Shown here one piece after another: positions 1-8,976 of a stretch of DNA of 64,000 nt (positions are counted from its first letter, which is position 1; each line of letters begins with the position of its first letter). Where the stretch lies: NCBI RefSeq assembly GCF_000341345.1, contig NC_020302.1, forward strand, positions 1,034,075 through 1,098,074. Reading direction: 5' to 3'. Source of the stretch: Corynebacterium halotolerans YIM 70093 = DSM 44683. Lineage in GTDB: Bacteria; Actinomycetota; Actinomycetes; Mycobacteriales; Mycobacteriaceae. A program made the translations under genes and the position numbers. Below the pieces are notes generated by a model that saw only the letters and a list, made by a program, of their open reading frames with translations, searched no databases and had not been told where the DNA came from.

Positions 1-7
1 GTTTGCC

Positions 8-655
8 ATGACTGTGCTGTTGCTCGACGACCGCTGGCCATCGATGATCCCGCTGGAGGCGTACGGCCGGCTCGCCGGCCCGGTGGCCTACACCGACGAG
101 GTGCCGGTGAACGTGCGCTGGAACTTCGGTGACCTCGTGCGCCCCGACGGGCCCGGGGTGCTGGTGAGCACGAATGAGCGCGACCCGCGGGTGGTGGAGC
201 GTGTCGACGCCGGGGACGACGTCATTGCCGCCCCCAGCCGGAAGGACCCGGTCCGTGATGCGTTGCACGCGATGACGCGCGCGCGGTCGATGGGGGAGTG
301 GGAGGCCTCCCAGACGCACGAATCGCTGCTGCCCTACCTGACGGAGGAGACCGGCGAGTTCGCCCAGGCTGTCGGGGAGTGGGGTGAGACCGGGGATGAG
401 GCGCAGCTGTGCCGGGAGCTCGGCGATGTGCTGCTGCAGGTGTTCTTCCACGCCGAACTCGCCTCCCGGCGCGGGGCCTTCGACTTCAGCGACGTGGCGG
501 GCAGCTTCGTCGCGAAGCTGCGTTCGCGGGCGCCGTATCTGTTCGACGGCAGCACCGGCATGGTCTCCGAACAGGAGCAGGAACGCCTGTGGCGCGAGGG
601 CAAGGCACGGGAGCGGCGGATCGAGGAGGCCGGCGGCCGGCACGCGGCTCCCTGA
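8..655 (+). CDS. mazG: MazG family nucleoside triphosphate pyrophosphohydrolase
   Basis: MazG hydrolyses nucleoside triphosphates to monophosphates and pyrophosphate, acting as a cytosolic house-cleaning enzyme. The MazG fold lies at about residues 80-195. It shows the acidic EETGEF motif, the ELGDVLLQVFFHAELA helix that carries the metal-binding Glu/Asp residues, and the closing KLRSRAPYLFDG segment. Only one MazG domain is present, against two in the E. coli protein. The first 75 residues are not recognisable as a separate domain. The ATG at 8 is so near the window edge that an upstream start cannot be excluded. It converges on the porin-like gene, with a hairpin between them. Confidence 0.9.
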   Translation: MTVLLLDDRWPSMIPLEAYGRLAGPVAYTDEVPVNVRWNFGDLVRPDGPGVLVSTNERDPRVVERVDAGDDVIAAPSRKDPVRDALHAMTRARSMGEWEASQTHESLLPYLTEETGEFAQAVGEWGETGDEAQLCRELGDVLLQVFFHAELASRRGAFDFSDVAGSFVAKLRSRAPYLFDGSTGMVSEQEQERLWREGKARERRIEEAGGRHAAP

Positions 656-664
656 AGTATGCGA

Positions 665-695
665 AAGGCGCGGTTCCGGGGAGGAACCGCGCCTT
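665..695. terminator. Hairpin terminator between convergent mazG and porin-like gene
   Basis: A perfect 13-bp inverted repeat (665-677 with 683-695, loop GGGGA) begins 10 nt after the mazG stop. There is no long T-run, so termination may depend on hairpin strength alone. Confidence 0.6.
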
Positions 696-727
696 CGTGG
701 TTCTGCTGGGCGGGTGCGGGGCTTCCC

Positions 728-825
728 TTAACCCGATCCCGCCAGGTCGATCCTGGGGCTGAATTCGACCCGCCAGGTCGATCCAGTGCGTGGGATCGAC
801 TGAGCGGGATCGACCTTCTGATTCG
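728..825. repeat. Degenerate GGTCGA/GGGATCGAC repeat cluster
   Basis: This intergenic block holds CGCCAGGTCGATC twice and GGGATCGAC twice, arranged so that CGATCCCGC near 734 can pair with GCGGGATCG near 806. It lies downstream of mazG and before the convergent gene's stop. It shares the string TGGGGCTGAA followed by a TTC-GAC type tail with the repeat element downstream of ispH near 44200. Confidence 0.45.
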
Positions 826-835
826 GGGCGGACGC

Positions 836-1237
836 TCAGAAGCTGGACAGGGCCTGCAGCTCCGGCACGCCCGGCAGGCCGAGGTTCTCGAGGAACTCGG
901 AGCTGGCGGCGAACGGGGACGCCGGGTCCTCGTCGACAATGCCGCACTCGAGGGCACGGTCGGCGATCTGGCCCGCGTAGTAGGCCTGGACGACCACGCT
1001 GGGCAGCGGGCCGAGGTCGATCTCGATGTCGCCGAATTCACGGATCTCAGCGGCCAGCTCGTTGCGGGTGGTGTCCTCGTCGACGAAGTCGAGGGTCGTC
1101 AGTGCGGTCTCCAAGTGGTCGCAGTTGAGATCGGCGATGAACTCTTCGCCGAGATTCTGCGCGGAGGCGGCCGGGGCGAGGGCGGTGGCGGCGATGACGG
1201 TGGCGCCGGCGGTGGCCAGCAGGTTACGGAGCTTCAT
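836..1237 (-). CDS. Secreted PorB/PorC-like alpha-helical porin family protein
   Basis: The 133-residue product has a Sec signal peptide, with a positive start, a hydrophobic alanine-rich core and cleavage after APAASA near residue 26. The mature part of about 105 residues is predicted helical and has exactly two cysteines (LNCDHLE and ALECGIV), which could form one disulfide. Size, cysteine spacing, the IADRALECGIV segment and position just upstream of eno match PorB/PorC of C. glutamicum, anion channels of the mycolic-acid outer membrane. The family call rests on remembered similarity, not alignment. AGAGG precedes the ATG as a ribosome site. The alternative is an unrelated small secreted protein. 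Confidence 0.65.
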   Translation of the reverse strand: MKLRNLLATAGATVIAATALAPAASAQNLGEEFIADLNCDHLETALTTLDFVDEDTTRNELAAEIREFGDIEIDLGPLPSVVVQAYYAGQIADRALECGIVDEDPASPFAASSEFLENLGLPGVPELQALSSF

Positions 1238-1455
1238 GAAGTACCTCTCGGGTCAGTGATGGGGTGTCAGAAACGGAAACCAACCTCACCATAGTGACTC
1301 AAGTAACGGGAGTGCCTGTTGTGAACGACTAGGGTTAGTTTCCGGGGGTAACCAATTGGAGGGGCGAGCTCACAGCAAATTGCCGGAGAACGCTACGCGA
1401 ACCGGTCTGCCAGCCGAATCGGTCCCGCAGACTCCGGCCGGTAGTATCGACCGCC

Positions 1456-2244
1456 ATGGGTAATGGCGTTCGACGGGCAGCCGGCTGTGGTTGCGGGGTG
1501 GTGCTCGCGGTGATCATGGTCATCGCGGCCGTCGGGTGGCTGCTGTCCTTCCTCGACGTCTCCAGCCCCGTCCGCCAGCTGCAGCCGGTGCCGGACAACG
1601 TGCCCCCGGCAGCCGGGGCCGAGGTCCCGTCCATCGACGTCCACGCCGCCGGACGCACCAGCGATAAACTGAGCTTCTGGGCCGAGCCGCTGGCGGAGCA
1701 GACCGGCATCCCGGCCCCGGCCCTGCGTGCCTACGGCAATGCCGAACTCATCGCCGCGGACGCCTGGCCGGAGTGCAATCTGCAGTGGAACACCCTCGCC
1801 GGCCTCGGCTGGGTGGAGACCCGCCACGGCACCTACTCGGGCAACCTGTTCAACCGCAGCGAGATCAACGCCGAGGGCTACGCCACCCCGCGGATCACCG
1901 GTATCCCGCTCGACGGCGGGCCGGGTGTGGCGGAGGTTCGCGACACCGACGGCGGCGTGCTCGACGGCGACACCCAGTTCGACCGCGCCGTGGGGCCGAT
2001 GCAGTTCATCCCGGAGTCCTGGGAACGCTACGGCCGCGACGCCAATGGCGACGGGACGGCCGATCCCCACCAGATCGACGACGCCGCCCTCGGCTCCGCG
2101 CATCTGCTGTGCGCCGGGGGACGCAACCTGGCGACCCCGGAGGGCTGGTCTGAGGCGATCCTCTCCTATAACCAGTCGCGGGAGTACCTGATCAACGTCC
2201 GCGACGCCGCCGCCTCCTACGCACTGCGCCAGCCCGCCCGGTAG
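1456..2244 (+). CDS. Membrane-anchored lytic transglycosylase
   Basis: This 262-residue protein has one N-terminal membrane segment (about residues 13-33) followed by an extracytoplasmic lysozyme-like domain. LGWVETRHG carries the likely catalytic glutamate, and AVGPMQFIPESWERYG and SYNQSREYL are typical of MltB-like murein transglycosylases, which cleave glycan strands to 1,6-anhydro ends. The domain also holds a DANGDGTADP stretch resembling a calcium loop, as in actinobacterial relatives. The -10 hexamer TAGTAT at 1442-1447 lies 14 nt before the ATG, so the mRNA is probably leaderless. This argues against a riboswitch in the 5' region. Confidence 0.85.
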   Translation: MGNGVRRAAGCGCGVVLAVIMVIAAVGWLLSFLDVSSPVRQLQPVPDNVPPAAGAEVPSIDVHAAGRTSDKLSFWAEPLAEQTGIPAPALRAYGNAELIAADAWPECNLQWNTLAGLGWVETRHGTYSGNLFNRSEINAEGYATPRITGIPLDGGPGVAEVRDTDGGVLDGDTQFDRAVGPMQFIPESWERYGRDANGDGTADPHQIDDAALGSAHLLCAGGRNLATPEGWSEAILSYNQSREYLINVRDAAASYALRQPAR

Positions 2245-2730
2245 TCCGCCCGGCAACCGCTGCCACCGATGGGGTAGGGGTAGCTTGTGCTGAACCGTGG
2301 TCCGGCGGCGGCTTCCTTCGGTGCCGGAGAGACCGCGCAGCCAGTTCCCCCTGGTTCCGGTGGATTCATGCCGGTTCGAGAGCCTGCTTTGTGGGCAGTG
2401 CCGTTGTCCTGGAATTCGATCGGTTCGTTCTCAGCCTCAAACTGGCCAAAGTCCTGCTGAATTTCGGCTTTTTCTCCCTGCATTCAGCTGATTGTTTGAT
2501 GCTCAACTGGCGCAACGCCCGCCGCGACAAGCGCCATCACTGAGCAGGTGCTGAGTCACGTCTTTGCCTTCTTCAGGCGAATTCGGAGCGTTCCTCCAGA
2601 ATAGGATGCAATGCCGTGCTGGATGGACGGCCCCCGGCCACAGTAAATAGACACCCGGGAGCTTGAGAGGTTTCTCTGGAAGGCGCAATAGTAATGCGGT
2701 GCAACTGGTGGGCACCAAGGAAGGAGCGGA
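2245..2730. other. 486-nt gap without a confident gene
   Basis: No conserved protein is visible here. A 50-codon reading frame from a GTG at 2391 to 2543 has a plausible hydrophobic middle (VLLNFGFFSL) and a basic tail, but it lacks a good ribosome site, so I do not call it. The opposite-strand frame over 2217-2483 looks like a shadow of the transglycosylase end. Confidence 0.4.
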
Positions 2731-2910
2731 ATGAAATTCACGGTGATCGGCATCCTCGTTTCCGTTGTCATAGCTTTCGTGACGCCCTATCTCCTGGCTG
2801 ATGCGGTGGAAAACTCCACACAAACCACTTCGTTCGTGACAATTGCTTCTCTAGCGGTCTTCGGCCTGGGGGGATACCTCATCGATCGCAGAAATCCTCC
2901 ACGTGGTTGA
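2731..2910 (+). CDS. Small two-segment membrane protein (59 aa), unknown
   Basis: A short frame starts at an ATG preceded by a clear ribosome site (AAGGAGCGGA, ending 1 nt before the ATG). The 59-residue product has two hydrophobic stretches, about residues 3-20 and 35-50, joined by a polar DAVENSTQTT loop and ending in a basic tail (IDRRNPPRG). This suggests a small hairpin membrane protein with its tail in the cytoplasm. Codon use is AT-richer than the neighbours. It lies 332 nt upstream of eno. I recognise no family. The ribosome site and topology are the only support, so it is a likely but unproven gene. Confidence 0.55.
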   Translation: MKFTVIGILVSVVIAFVTPYLLADAVENSTQTTSFVTIASLAVFGLGGYLIDRRNPPRG

Positions 2911-4520
<1,610 letters not shown>

Positions 4521-4543
4521 GTTCCCGCCCGGCGCCTGCCGAG

Positions 4544-4595
4544 GCCCCGTCGTCCCCGCCTCCCCACGCGTCAGGGGCGGGGAAGGCGGGGCTTT
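4544..4595 (+). terminator. Rho-independent terminator after eno
   Basis: A GC-rich imperfect hairpin (GCCCCG ... CCCCGCC pairing with GGGGCGGGG ... GGCGGGGC) is followed by TTTG, about 25 nt after the eno stop. Confidence 0.7.
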
Positions 4596-4687
4596 GTCGC
4601 GCGGTGTCAGGCGGTCGTCGACAAGTGTGCCGCGGGGCTCGGGTCGTAGCCGGGGCGGGTGCGACTGCCCGCTAAGATCGGGATCCT

Positions 4688-5251
4688 ATGGCACAGCAGG
4701 ATGAGAAGCCCCGGGAGCGGCCGCGCCGGCGCCGCACGGTTCCGGTGTCCAGTCGGGACGCCGAGGGTGCGGCGCGCAGGAAGCCCCGCCGTCCCAAGGT
4801 CCGTCTGGGCACCGCCGAGATCGGCGTGCTCGTGGTCGTGACCATCCTCATCCTCGCGGCCATCGCGGTGCCGCTGCGCAACTACTTCCAGGGCCGTTCC
4901 GAGATCGCCCGCCTCAACGAGTCGATCGCGGCGAAGGAGCTCGAGAAGGAACTCCTCCTCGAGGAGATCGAGCGCTACAACGACGAGGCCTTCATCCGCG
5001 AGGAGGCGCGCCGCCGCCTGGGACTGATCGAACCGGGCGAGACCGCCTTCCGCATCATCGACCCCGCCATGGAGCAGGACCCGGCCACCACCACCTCCGA
5101 GGATGAGGGGGATGAGCCGAAGCCCTGGTACGAGATCCTGTGGGGGTCGATCGCCGAACCGCCGAAACCGGAACCCGAGGACATCGACACCCACATGCCG
5201 ATCGAGCCGCCGGCGGAAGCCCCGGCCGCGCCGGAAGACGCAGTGCAGTAG
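4688..5251 (+). CDS. FtsB/DivIC family septum formation initiator
   Basis: This 187-residue protein has a basic cytoplasmic N-terminus (residues 1-40), one membrane segment (about 43-60), a coiled coil with leucine and acidic heptads (about 65-100), and the family motif EEARRRLGLIEPGE near 105-120. The C-terminal 60 residues are proline- and acid-rich. This is the bitopic divisome scaffold layout in which the FtsB/DivIC coiled coil pairs with FtsL and FtsQ at the septum. The gene follows eno, as in other corynebacteria. The -10 element TAAGAT at 4673-4678 implies a nearly leaderless transcript from this ATG. Confidence 0.85.
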   Translation: MAQQDEKPRERPRRRRTVPVSSRDAEGAARRKPRRPKVRLGTAEIGVLVVVTILILAAIAVPLRNYFQGRSEIARLNESIAAKELEKELLLEEIERYNDEAFIREEARRRLGLIEPGETAFRIIDPAMEQDPATTTSEDEGDEPKPWYEILWGSIAEPPKPEPEDIDTHMPIEPPAEAPAAPEDAVQ

Positions 5252-5286
5252 CGCGTCATGCCCACGCTCATGAGACAATGACGCCC

Positions 5287-5841
5287 ATGAGTGTCACTGA
5301 AACAGAGCTGGCCGTCGTCGCCGAGCAGTTGGGCCGGGAGCCACGCGGAGTTCTCGAGATCTCCTACTACTCGCCGGACGGCGTGCCGGGTGTGGTCAAG
5401 ACAGCCCCGAAGCTGCCGGACGGCACCCCGTTTCCCACCCTCTACTACCTCACCGACCCGCGCCTGACCGCCGAGGCCTCCCGCCTCGAGGTCGCGCACG
5501 TCATGAAGTGGATGGAGGCCCGGCTGGCCGAGGACGCCGAGCTGGCCGCCGACTACCGCGCCGCCCACGAGCACTACCTGGCCGAGCGCAACGCCATCGA
5601 GGATCTGGGCACCGACTTCTCCGGCGGCGGCATGCCCGACCGGGTGAAGTGCCTGCACGTGCTCATCGCCTACGCCCTGTCTGAGGGGCCGGAGCGCTTC
5701 CGGCTCGGCACGGAGTCCGTCGCCCTGGCCGCCGAGCACGGCAAGCTGCGCGGAACCGCCATCCCGGAGGACTGGCCGACCGTCGAGGAACTCGGCATCG
5801 ACCCGGGGCAGTTCGACTTCAGCAACGCGGGGGTGAACTAG
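5287..5841 (+). CDS. DUF501 family protein
   Basis: This 184-residue cytosolic protein is typical of DUF501, a family of unknown function found beside FtsB-like genes and Ppx/GppA phosphatases in Actinobacteria. The conserved N-terminal half reads LGREPRG ... PDGVPGVVKTAPKLPDGTPFPTLYYL, and the middle has MPDRVKCLHVLIAYALS. I chose the ATG at 5287, not the one at 5278, because GACAAT at 5274-5279 would be a -10 element giving a leaderless start exactly 13 nt on. Its stop codon TAG ends one base before the ppx GTG, suggesting translational coupling. Confidence 0.8.
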   Translation: MSVTETELAVVAEQLGREPRGVLEISYYSPDGVPGVVKTAPKLPDGTPFPTLYYLTDPRLTAEASRLEVAHVMKWMEARLAEDAELAADYRAAHEHYLAERNAIEDLGTDFSGGGMPDRVKCLHVLIAYALSEGPERFRLGTESVALAAEHGKLRGTAIPEDWPTVEELGIDPGQFDFSNAGVN

Positions 5842-6810
5842 GTGACCCGGGTAGCAGCCGTCGACTGCGGCACCAACTCCATCCGCCTGCTCGTCTGTGA
5901 CGTCGAGGGCCCGCGGATGACCGAGATCCACCGCACCATGGAGATCGTCCGCCTGGGCAAGGGCGTCGACGCCACCGGGGAACTCGACCCCGCGGCCATC
6001 GAGCGCACCCGCGTCGCACTCGAGCGCTTCGTCGGGATCATGGAGTTCGAACAGGTCAAGGCCGTGCGGATGGTGGCCACCTCCGCCACCCGCGACGCAT
6101 CCAACCGCGAGGACTTCTTCGCCATGACCGGCGAGCTGCTCGGCCGCATCAGCCCCGGCGCCCGCGCCGAGGTCATCACCGGCGAGGAGGAGGCGCTGCT
6201 GTCCTTCCGCGGCGCGATCACCGACATAGACCCGGACCGCGGCCCCTTCTGCGTCATCGATCTCGGCGGTGGCTCCACCGAGTTCGTCGTCGGCAACGCC
6301 GACGGTGAGCTGCTGGGCACCCACTCCGCCCAGATGGGCTGCGTGCGTCTGACCGAGCGCATCATGCGCTCTGACCCGCCGACGGAGACCGAGGTGGAGA
6401 TCGCGCGCGAGTACGTCGCCGAGCGTGTCGCGGACGTCGAGAAGATCGTGCCGGTGGGCAAGGCCGCCACCTTCGTCGGCTGCGCCGGCACCTTCACCAC
6501 GCTCTCGGCGCTGGCGCAGGGGCTGGAGAGCTACGACCCGAACGAGATCCACGGCTCCGAGCTGCGTTTCGACGCCCTGCGGCTGATGACCCGGCACCTC
6601 ATCGAGACCTCCGCGGACACCCGCGCGCTCAACCCCGTCATCCACCCGGGACGCGCCGACGTCATCGGCGGCGGCAGCGTGATCGTCGACGGCATCATGG
6701 AGATGATCGAGCGCAACACCTCCGCGGACACCTTCGTGATCTCGGAGAAGGACATCCTCGACGGCATCGTCGCGGGGCTCGCCGACGAGTTGGAGAAAGG
6801 CCGAGTATAA
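5842..6810 (+). CDS. ppx: Exopolyphosphatase, Ppx/GppA family
   Basis: This 322-residue protein of the ASKHA fold corresponds to the short Ppx2 type of corynebacteria, which releases orthophosphate from the ends of polyphosphate. Signatures are the phosphate-1 loop DCGTNSIRLLVCDVEG at the N-terminus, the conserved TSATRDASNREDFF segment, the phosphate-2 loop VIDLGGGSTEFVVG near residue 140, and GCAGTFTTLSALAQGL near 215. It lacks the C-terminal HD-type region of E. coli Ppx/GppA. The GTG start abuts the DUF501 stop. pppGpp phosphatase activity cannot be excluded from sequence. Confidence 0.9.
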   Translation: MTRVAAVDCGTNSIRLLVCDVEGPRMTEIHRTMEIVRLGKGVDATGELDPAAIERTRVALERFVGIMEFEQVKAVRMVATSATRDASNREDFFAMTGELLGRISPGARAEVITGEEEALLSFRGAITDIDPDRGPFCVIDLGGGSTEFVVGNADGELLGTHSAQMGCVRLTERIMRSDPPTETEVEIAREYVAERVADVEKIVPVGKAATFVGCAGTFTTLSALAQGLESYDPNEIHGSELRFDALRLMTRHLIETSADTRALNPVIHPGRADVIGGGSVIVDGIMEMIERNTSADTFVISEKDILDGIVAGLADELEKGRV

Positions 6811-6858
6811 GACAGCGGGAGGAGTCGCCTACACTCTTTCCGTGGGCACAGGCCCGAA

Positions 6859-6935
6859 GCCCCCATAGCCCAATTGGCAGAGGCAGCCGACTTAAAATCG
6901 GCACAGTGTCGGTTCGAGCCCGACTGGGGGTACCA
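6859..6935 (+). tRNA. tRNA-Leu (anticodon UAA), short variable loop, CCA encoded
   Basis: A 77-nt cloverleaf folds with a 7-bp acceptor (GCCCCCA with TGGGGGT, closed by a G-T pair), discriminator A and encoded CCA. It has a 3-bp D stem (GCC/GGC), anticodon stem GCCGA/TCGGC with loop CTTAAAA giving UAA, and T stem GTCGG/CCGAC with a TTCGAGC loop. The anticodon reads the leucine codon UUA. The variable loop is only about 5 nt (class I), whereas ordinary tRNA-Leu is class II with a long variable arm. Confidence 0.9.
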
Positions 6936-7317
6936 CTACCAGCAGGAACGCTGGAAGGGGAGGGGGTTTCCGGCGAAACTCCCCGAAACTCTCCAGACCA
7001 TAGCCACTGATGCCAGGGCCGGTGGCGCCCGCCCAGTGAGTTCCATGGCTCTTCGAGCCGGTCACTGACGGACATCCCGGGCAATGAACCATATTCGGCC
7101 CGGTAAGTGTTGACTGTCCGGCGGGAGAAGAAACCAAGCTCGTTCCACTGTTCTCCAGTGTTGAGGTCCCTGGCTCTTCGACTCTTCCCGCATGAGCGCT
7201 CTCGGTGCCCTCCGGGGCAAAGAGAACATTGACCTTGTGCCAATCGACGTAGATCGCGTCTTTTCATCGGGGGTACTGCACCGCAAGGCAAGCTCAACGA
7301 GCGGCTGGCTCTTCCCG
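6936..7317. other. 382-nt gap after the tRNA
   Basis: All long frames here are unconvincing; several minus-strand ones end by reading through the tRNA. No repeat of the tRNA 3' end is seen downstream within the pocket, so I find no attachment-site duplication. The adjacent istB remnant suggests decayed insertion DNA. Confidence 0.35.
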
Positions 7318-7620
7318 GTCAAGGGAGCCGGTGGCACTCGGGTGGGCATCCGGTAGCAGGGTGCCGGCGCTGGTCAGGCTGGTCGGGGTGGTCAGGAAGC
7401 CGTCCAGGACAGCAGGCCGCAGGTGTCGGATGTCGGCGAGCAGTTCGATACGCCGCGGATCGGTGCGGCCCAGGACGGCCAGCTGGTGGGTCAGGTCGTC
7501 GAGCCGGTAGAAGCGGGCGGTGTAGTCGGGTCGGCAGGCGGCGGTGACCAGTGCCTGGGTCAGGTAGAACCTGCCGATGCTGGATTTGCCCAGGCCGCCT
7601 CGGATCGAGGAATTTCTGGC
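7318..7620 (-). pseudogene. Remnant of IS21-family IstB ATP-binding helper
   Basis: The minus-strand frame here reads from a degraded P-loop (GGLGKSS in place of a GxxGxGKS-type loop) through AACRPDYTARFYRLDDL, HQLAVL, RIELLADIRHL and VLDGFLTTP. This order matches IstB, the AAA+ helper of IS21 transposases, whose Walker B DDFLTTP is here DGFLTTP. The protein lacks the N-terminal and C-terminal parts of IstB (normally about 250 residues) and no IstA partner is present. It is a decayed fragment. Confidence 0.65.
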
Positions 7621-8212
7621 CCTGACCAACGCGACCATCGTCATCCGACGTCTCGTCCGACAGGTCTGGACCACCCACCGGTGTATCACCCGACCACACC
7701 GACGACCATGACCTCCATCCCCGTGATCTCTCAGGCGCCTCACCAAATACCTGGTTGAGGGCCGCTTTTCTGGTGCCTTCAGTCTGTGTCGGGCCACTTC
7801 CCGCGAAATCTTCAGATTAATAAATCCTAAAAAAATCACCGTGAACCTTAAAGTAAGATAAGATTTCCATGCGGCAGCCGTGACGCACACGACTCCGGCG
7901 TTCCGGGGTGGCCGCGGTCACGGAATCCCGACAGGGGCCGAGGCTTGAGGTTGCAGCCGGATCGAGAGGGGTCGGAGGTGGTCGACCGGTCACCGGTCCC
8001 CACCCTGCTCTCCGCACAGGAACAGGGCATCTTTCCGCCCCCGGGGTCTGTGTCCCCACGACCAACAGGAGACATCCGAGAAGAAGATCAACCCCGACAC
8101 CGCTACCTCCACCGCCGGGCTCATCCGCTTGTTCACCCACGGCGTTAACCCATTCACCCGAGTTTGCAGAGGGCTGGGAGCACCGACCCAGCCCACTTCG
8201 AGAGGAGGCCCT
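7621..8212. other. 592-nt low-coding stretch before the DUF2599 gene
   Basis: No conserved protein is visible on either strand. A locally AT-rich patch (about 7800-7870, many A/T runs) contrasts with the GC-rich surroundings and may be promoter or foreign DNA. AGAGGAGG near 8200-8207 is the ribosome site for the next gene. Confidence 0.35.
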
Positions 8213-8557
8213 ATGCGCTACACCACGTTCGCTGCAGCAGCCGTCGCCGCCGCAGTCACCACCGCCCCCCTGATCGCCCAGGCTGAGGTGATCGACTCCT
8301 ACACCACGGCCGATAACACCAAGGGTAGGGTCTACCATATCCATCCGACGGACCAGGCCCGCACGACGGGTTCATCCGCGCTCACCGCCAACCCCGGACC
8401 GGAGTTGGAGTCGAAGGGCATCCAACCCACCGCCTCCCTCGTCCAGCAGCTCAACTGTCACATGGCTTTTGCCGGAAATAAACCGGTCTGGAACATCGAG
8501 AGCTGGCGCCCCGAAGTGAGCGTGTTCTCCCTGATCCTCCACGGGTGCAATCCCTAG
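8213..8557 (+). CDS. Secreted DUF2599-like protein
   Basis: The ATG at 8213 is preceded by an AGAGGAGG ribosome site and opens a Sec signal peptide, MRYTTFAAAAVAAAVTTAPL then IAQA, with cleavage near residue 24. The mature part ends in NCHMAFAG ... WNIESWRP ... LILHGCNP. The paired cysteines, the W-N-x-E-x-WRP block and the terminal CNP resemble DUF2599, a small secreted family of Corynebacterium and relatives with no known function. The total length is 114 residues. It stands alone in a low-coding pocket near a tRNA and an IS remnant, so recent acquisition is possible. Confidence 0.65.
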   Translation: MRYTTFAAAAVAAAVTTAPLIAQAEVIDSYTTADNTKGRVYHIHPTDQARTTGSSALTANPGPELESKGIQPTASLVQQLNCHMAFAGNKPVWNIESWRPEVSVFSLILHGCNP

Positions 8558-8976
8558 CCACACCAGTTCCCGACCGGAATGGGGCACCTTTGGACCGGGA
8601 TGGAAGTGAAAGTGGACATTTCGGGCCTTGACGAGGAGCGCTCCAGCCCGCAGTCTGCGGGATCTTTCTTCTCGTTGCCGAGATAAAAATGGGTTGGTGA
8701 AGGCGAACGCCGCAGCTGTCGCTCGTCCATCCATCCAGGTGCCCAGGTCGGCGGGGAGGCTTGAGCTTGTTGTTCAACCTTCGGGATTACGGTTCGTCGG
8801 ACTGATCCGCGGCGCCTCGAACCGGGCCGACCGGGATCCGGGCCGGGCTCTCCGCGGCTGAGGCGAATTCGAGGCTCCGACCCAGCCACTGTCGGTCACG
8901 GTCGGTGATGCCCGTGCCCGCCGGGGTGGGCGCGAAGCCGACCGGCGGGCACGGGATTCCACCTACCATCGGAGCC
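8558..8976. other. 419-nt gap
   Basis: I see no convincing gene here. Frames over this region lack ribosome sites and conserved motifs. The last part carries the TACCAT hexamer at 8964-8969, a likely -10 element for the following gene. Confidence 0.35.

Noticed and set aside
1319..1455. GGGGG-rich sequence considered as a c-di-AMP (ydaO-type) riboswitch upstream of the transglycosylase.
   Set aside because: A -10 hexamer at 1442-1447 implies a leaderless transcript, so the region would not be in the mRNA, and conserved riboswitch blocks were not convincing.
2391..2543. A 50-codon frame with a hydrophobic centre from a GTG, considered as a small porin-like gene.
   Set aside because: It lacks a ribosome site and a recognisable family. 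It remains only a possibility.
6695..7297. Minus-strand frames across the tRNA and its downstream flank.
   Set aside because: They read through the tRNA and show no conserved domain. Such frames are common artefacts beside tRNA genes.
7900..8210. Frames resembling basic, proline-rich proteins before the DUF2599 gene.
   Set aside because: No ribosome sites and no conserved motif; they are products of high GC content.
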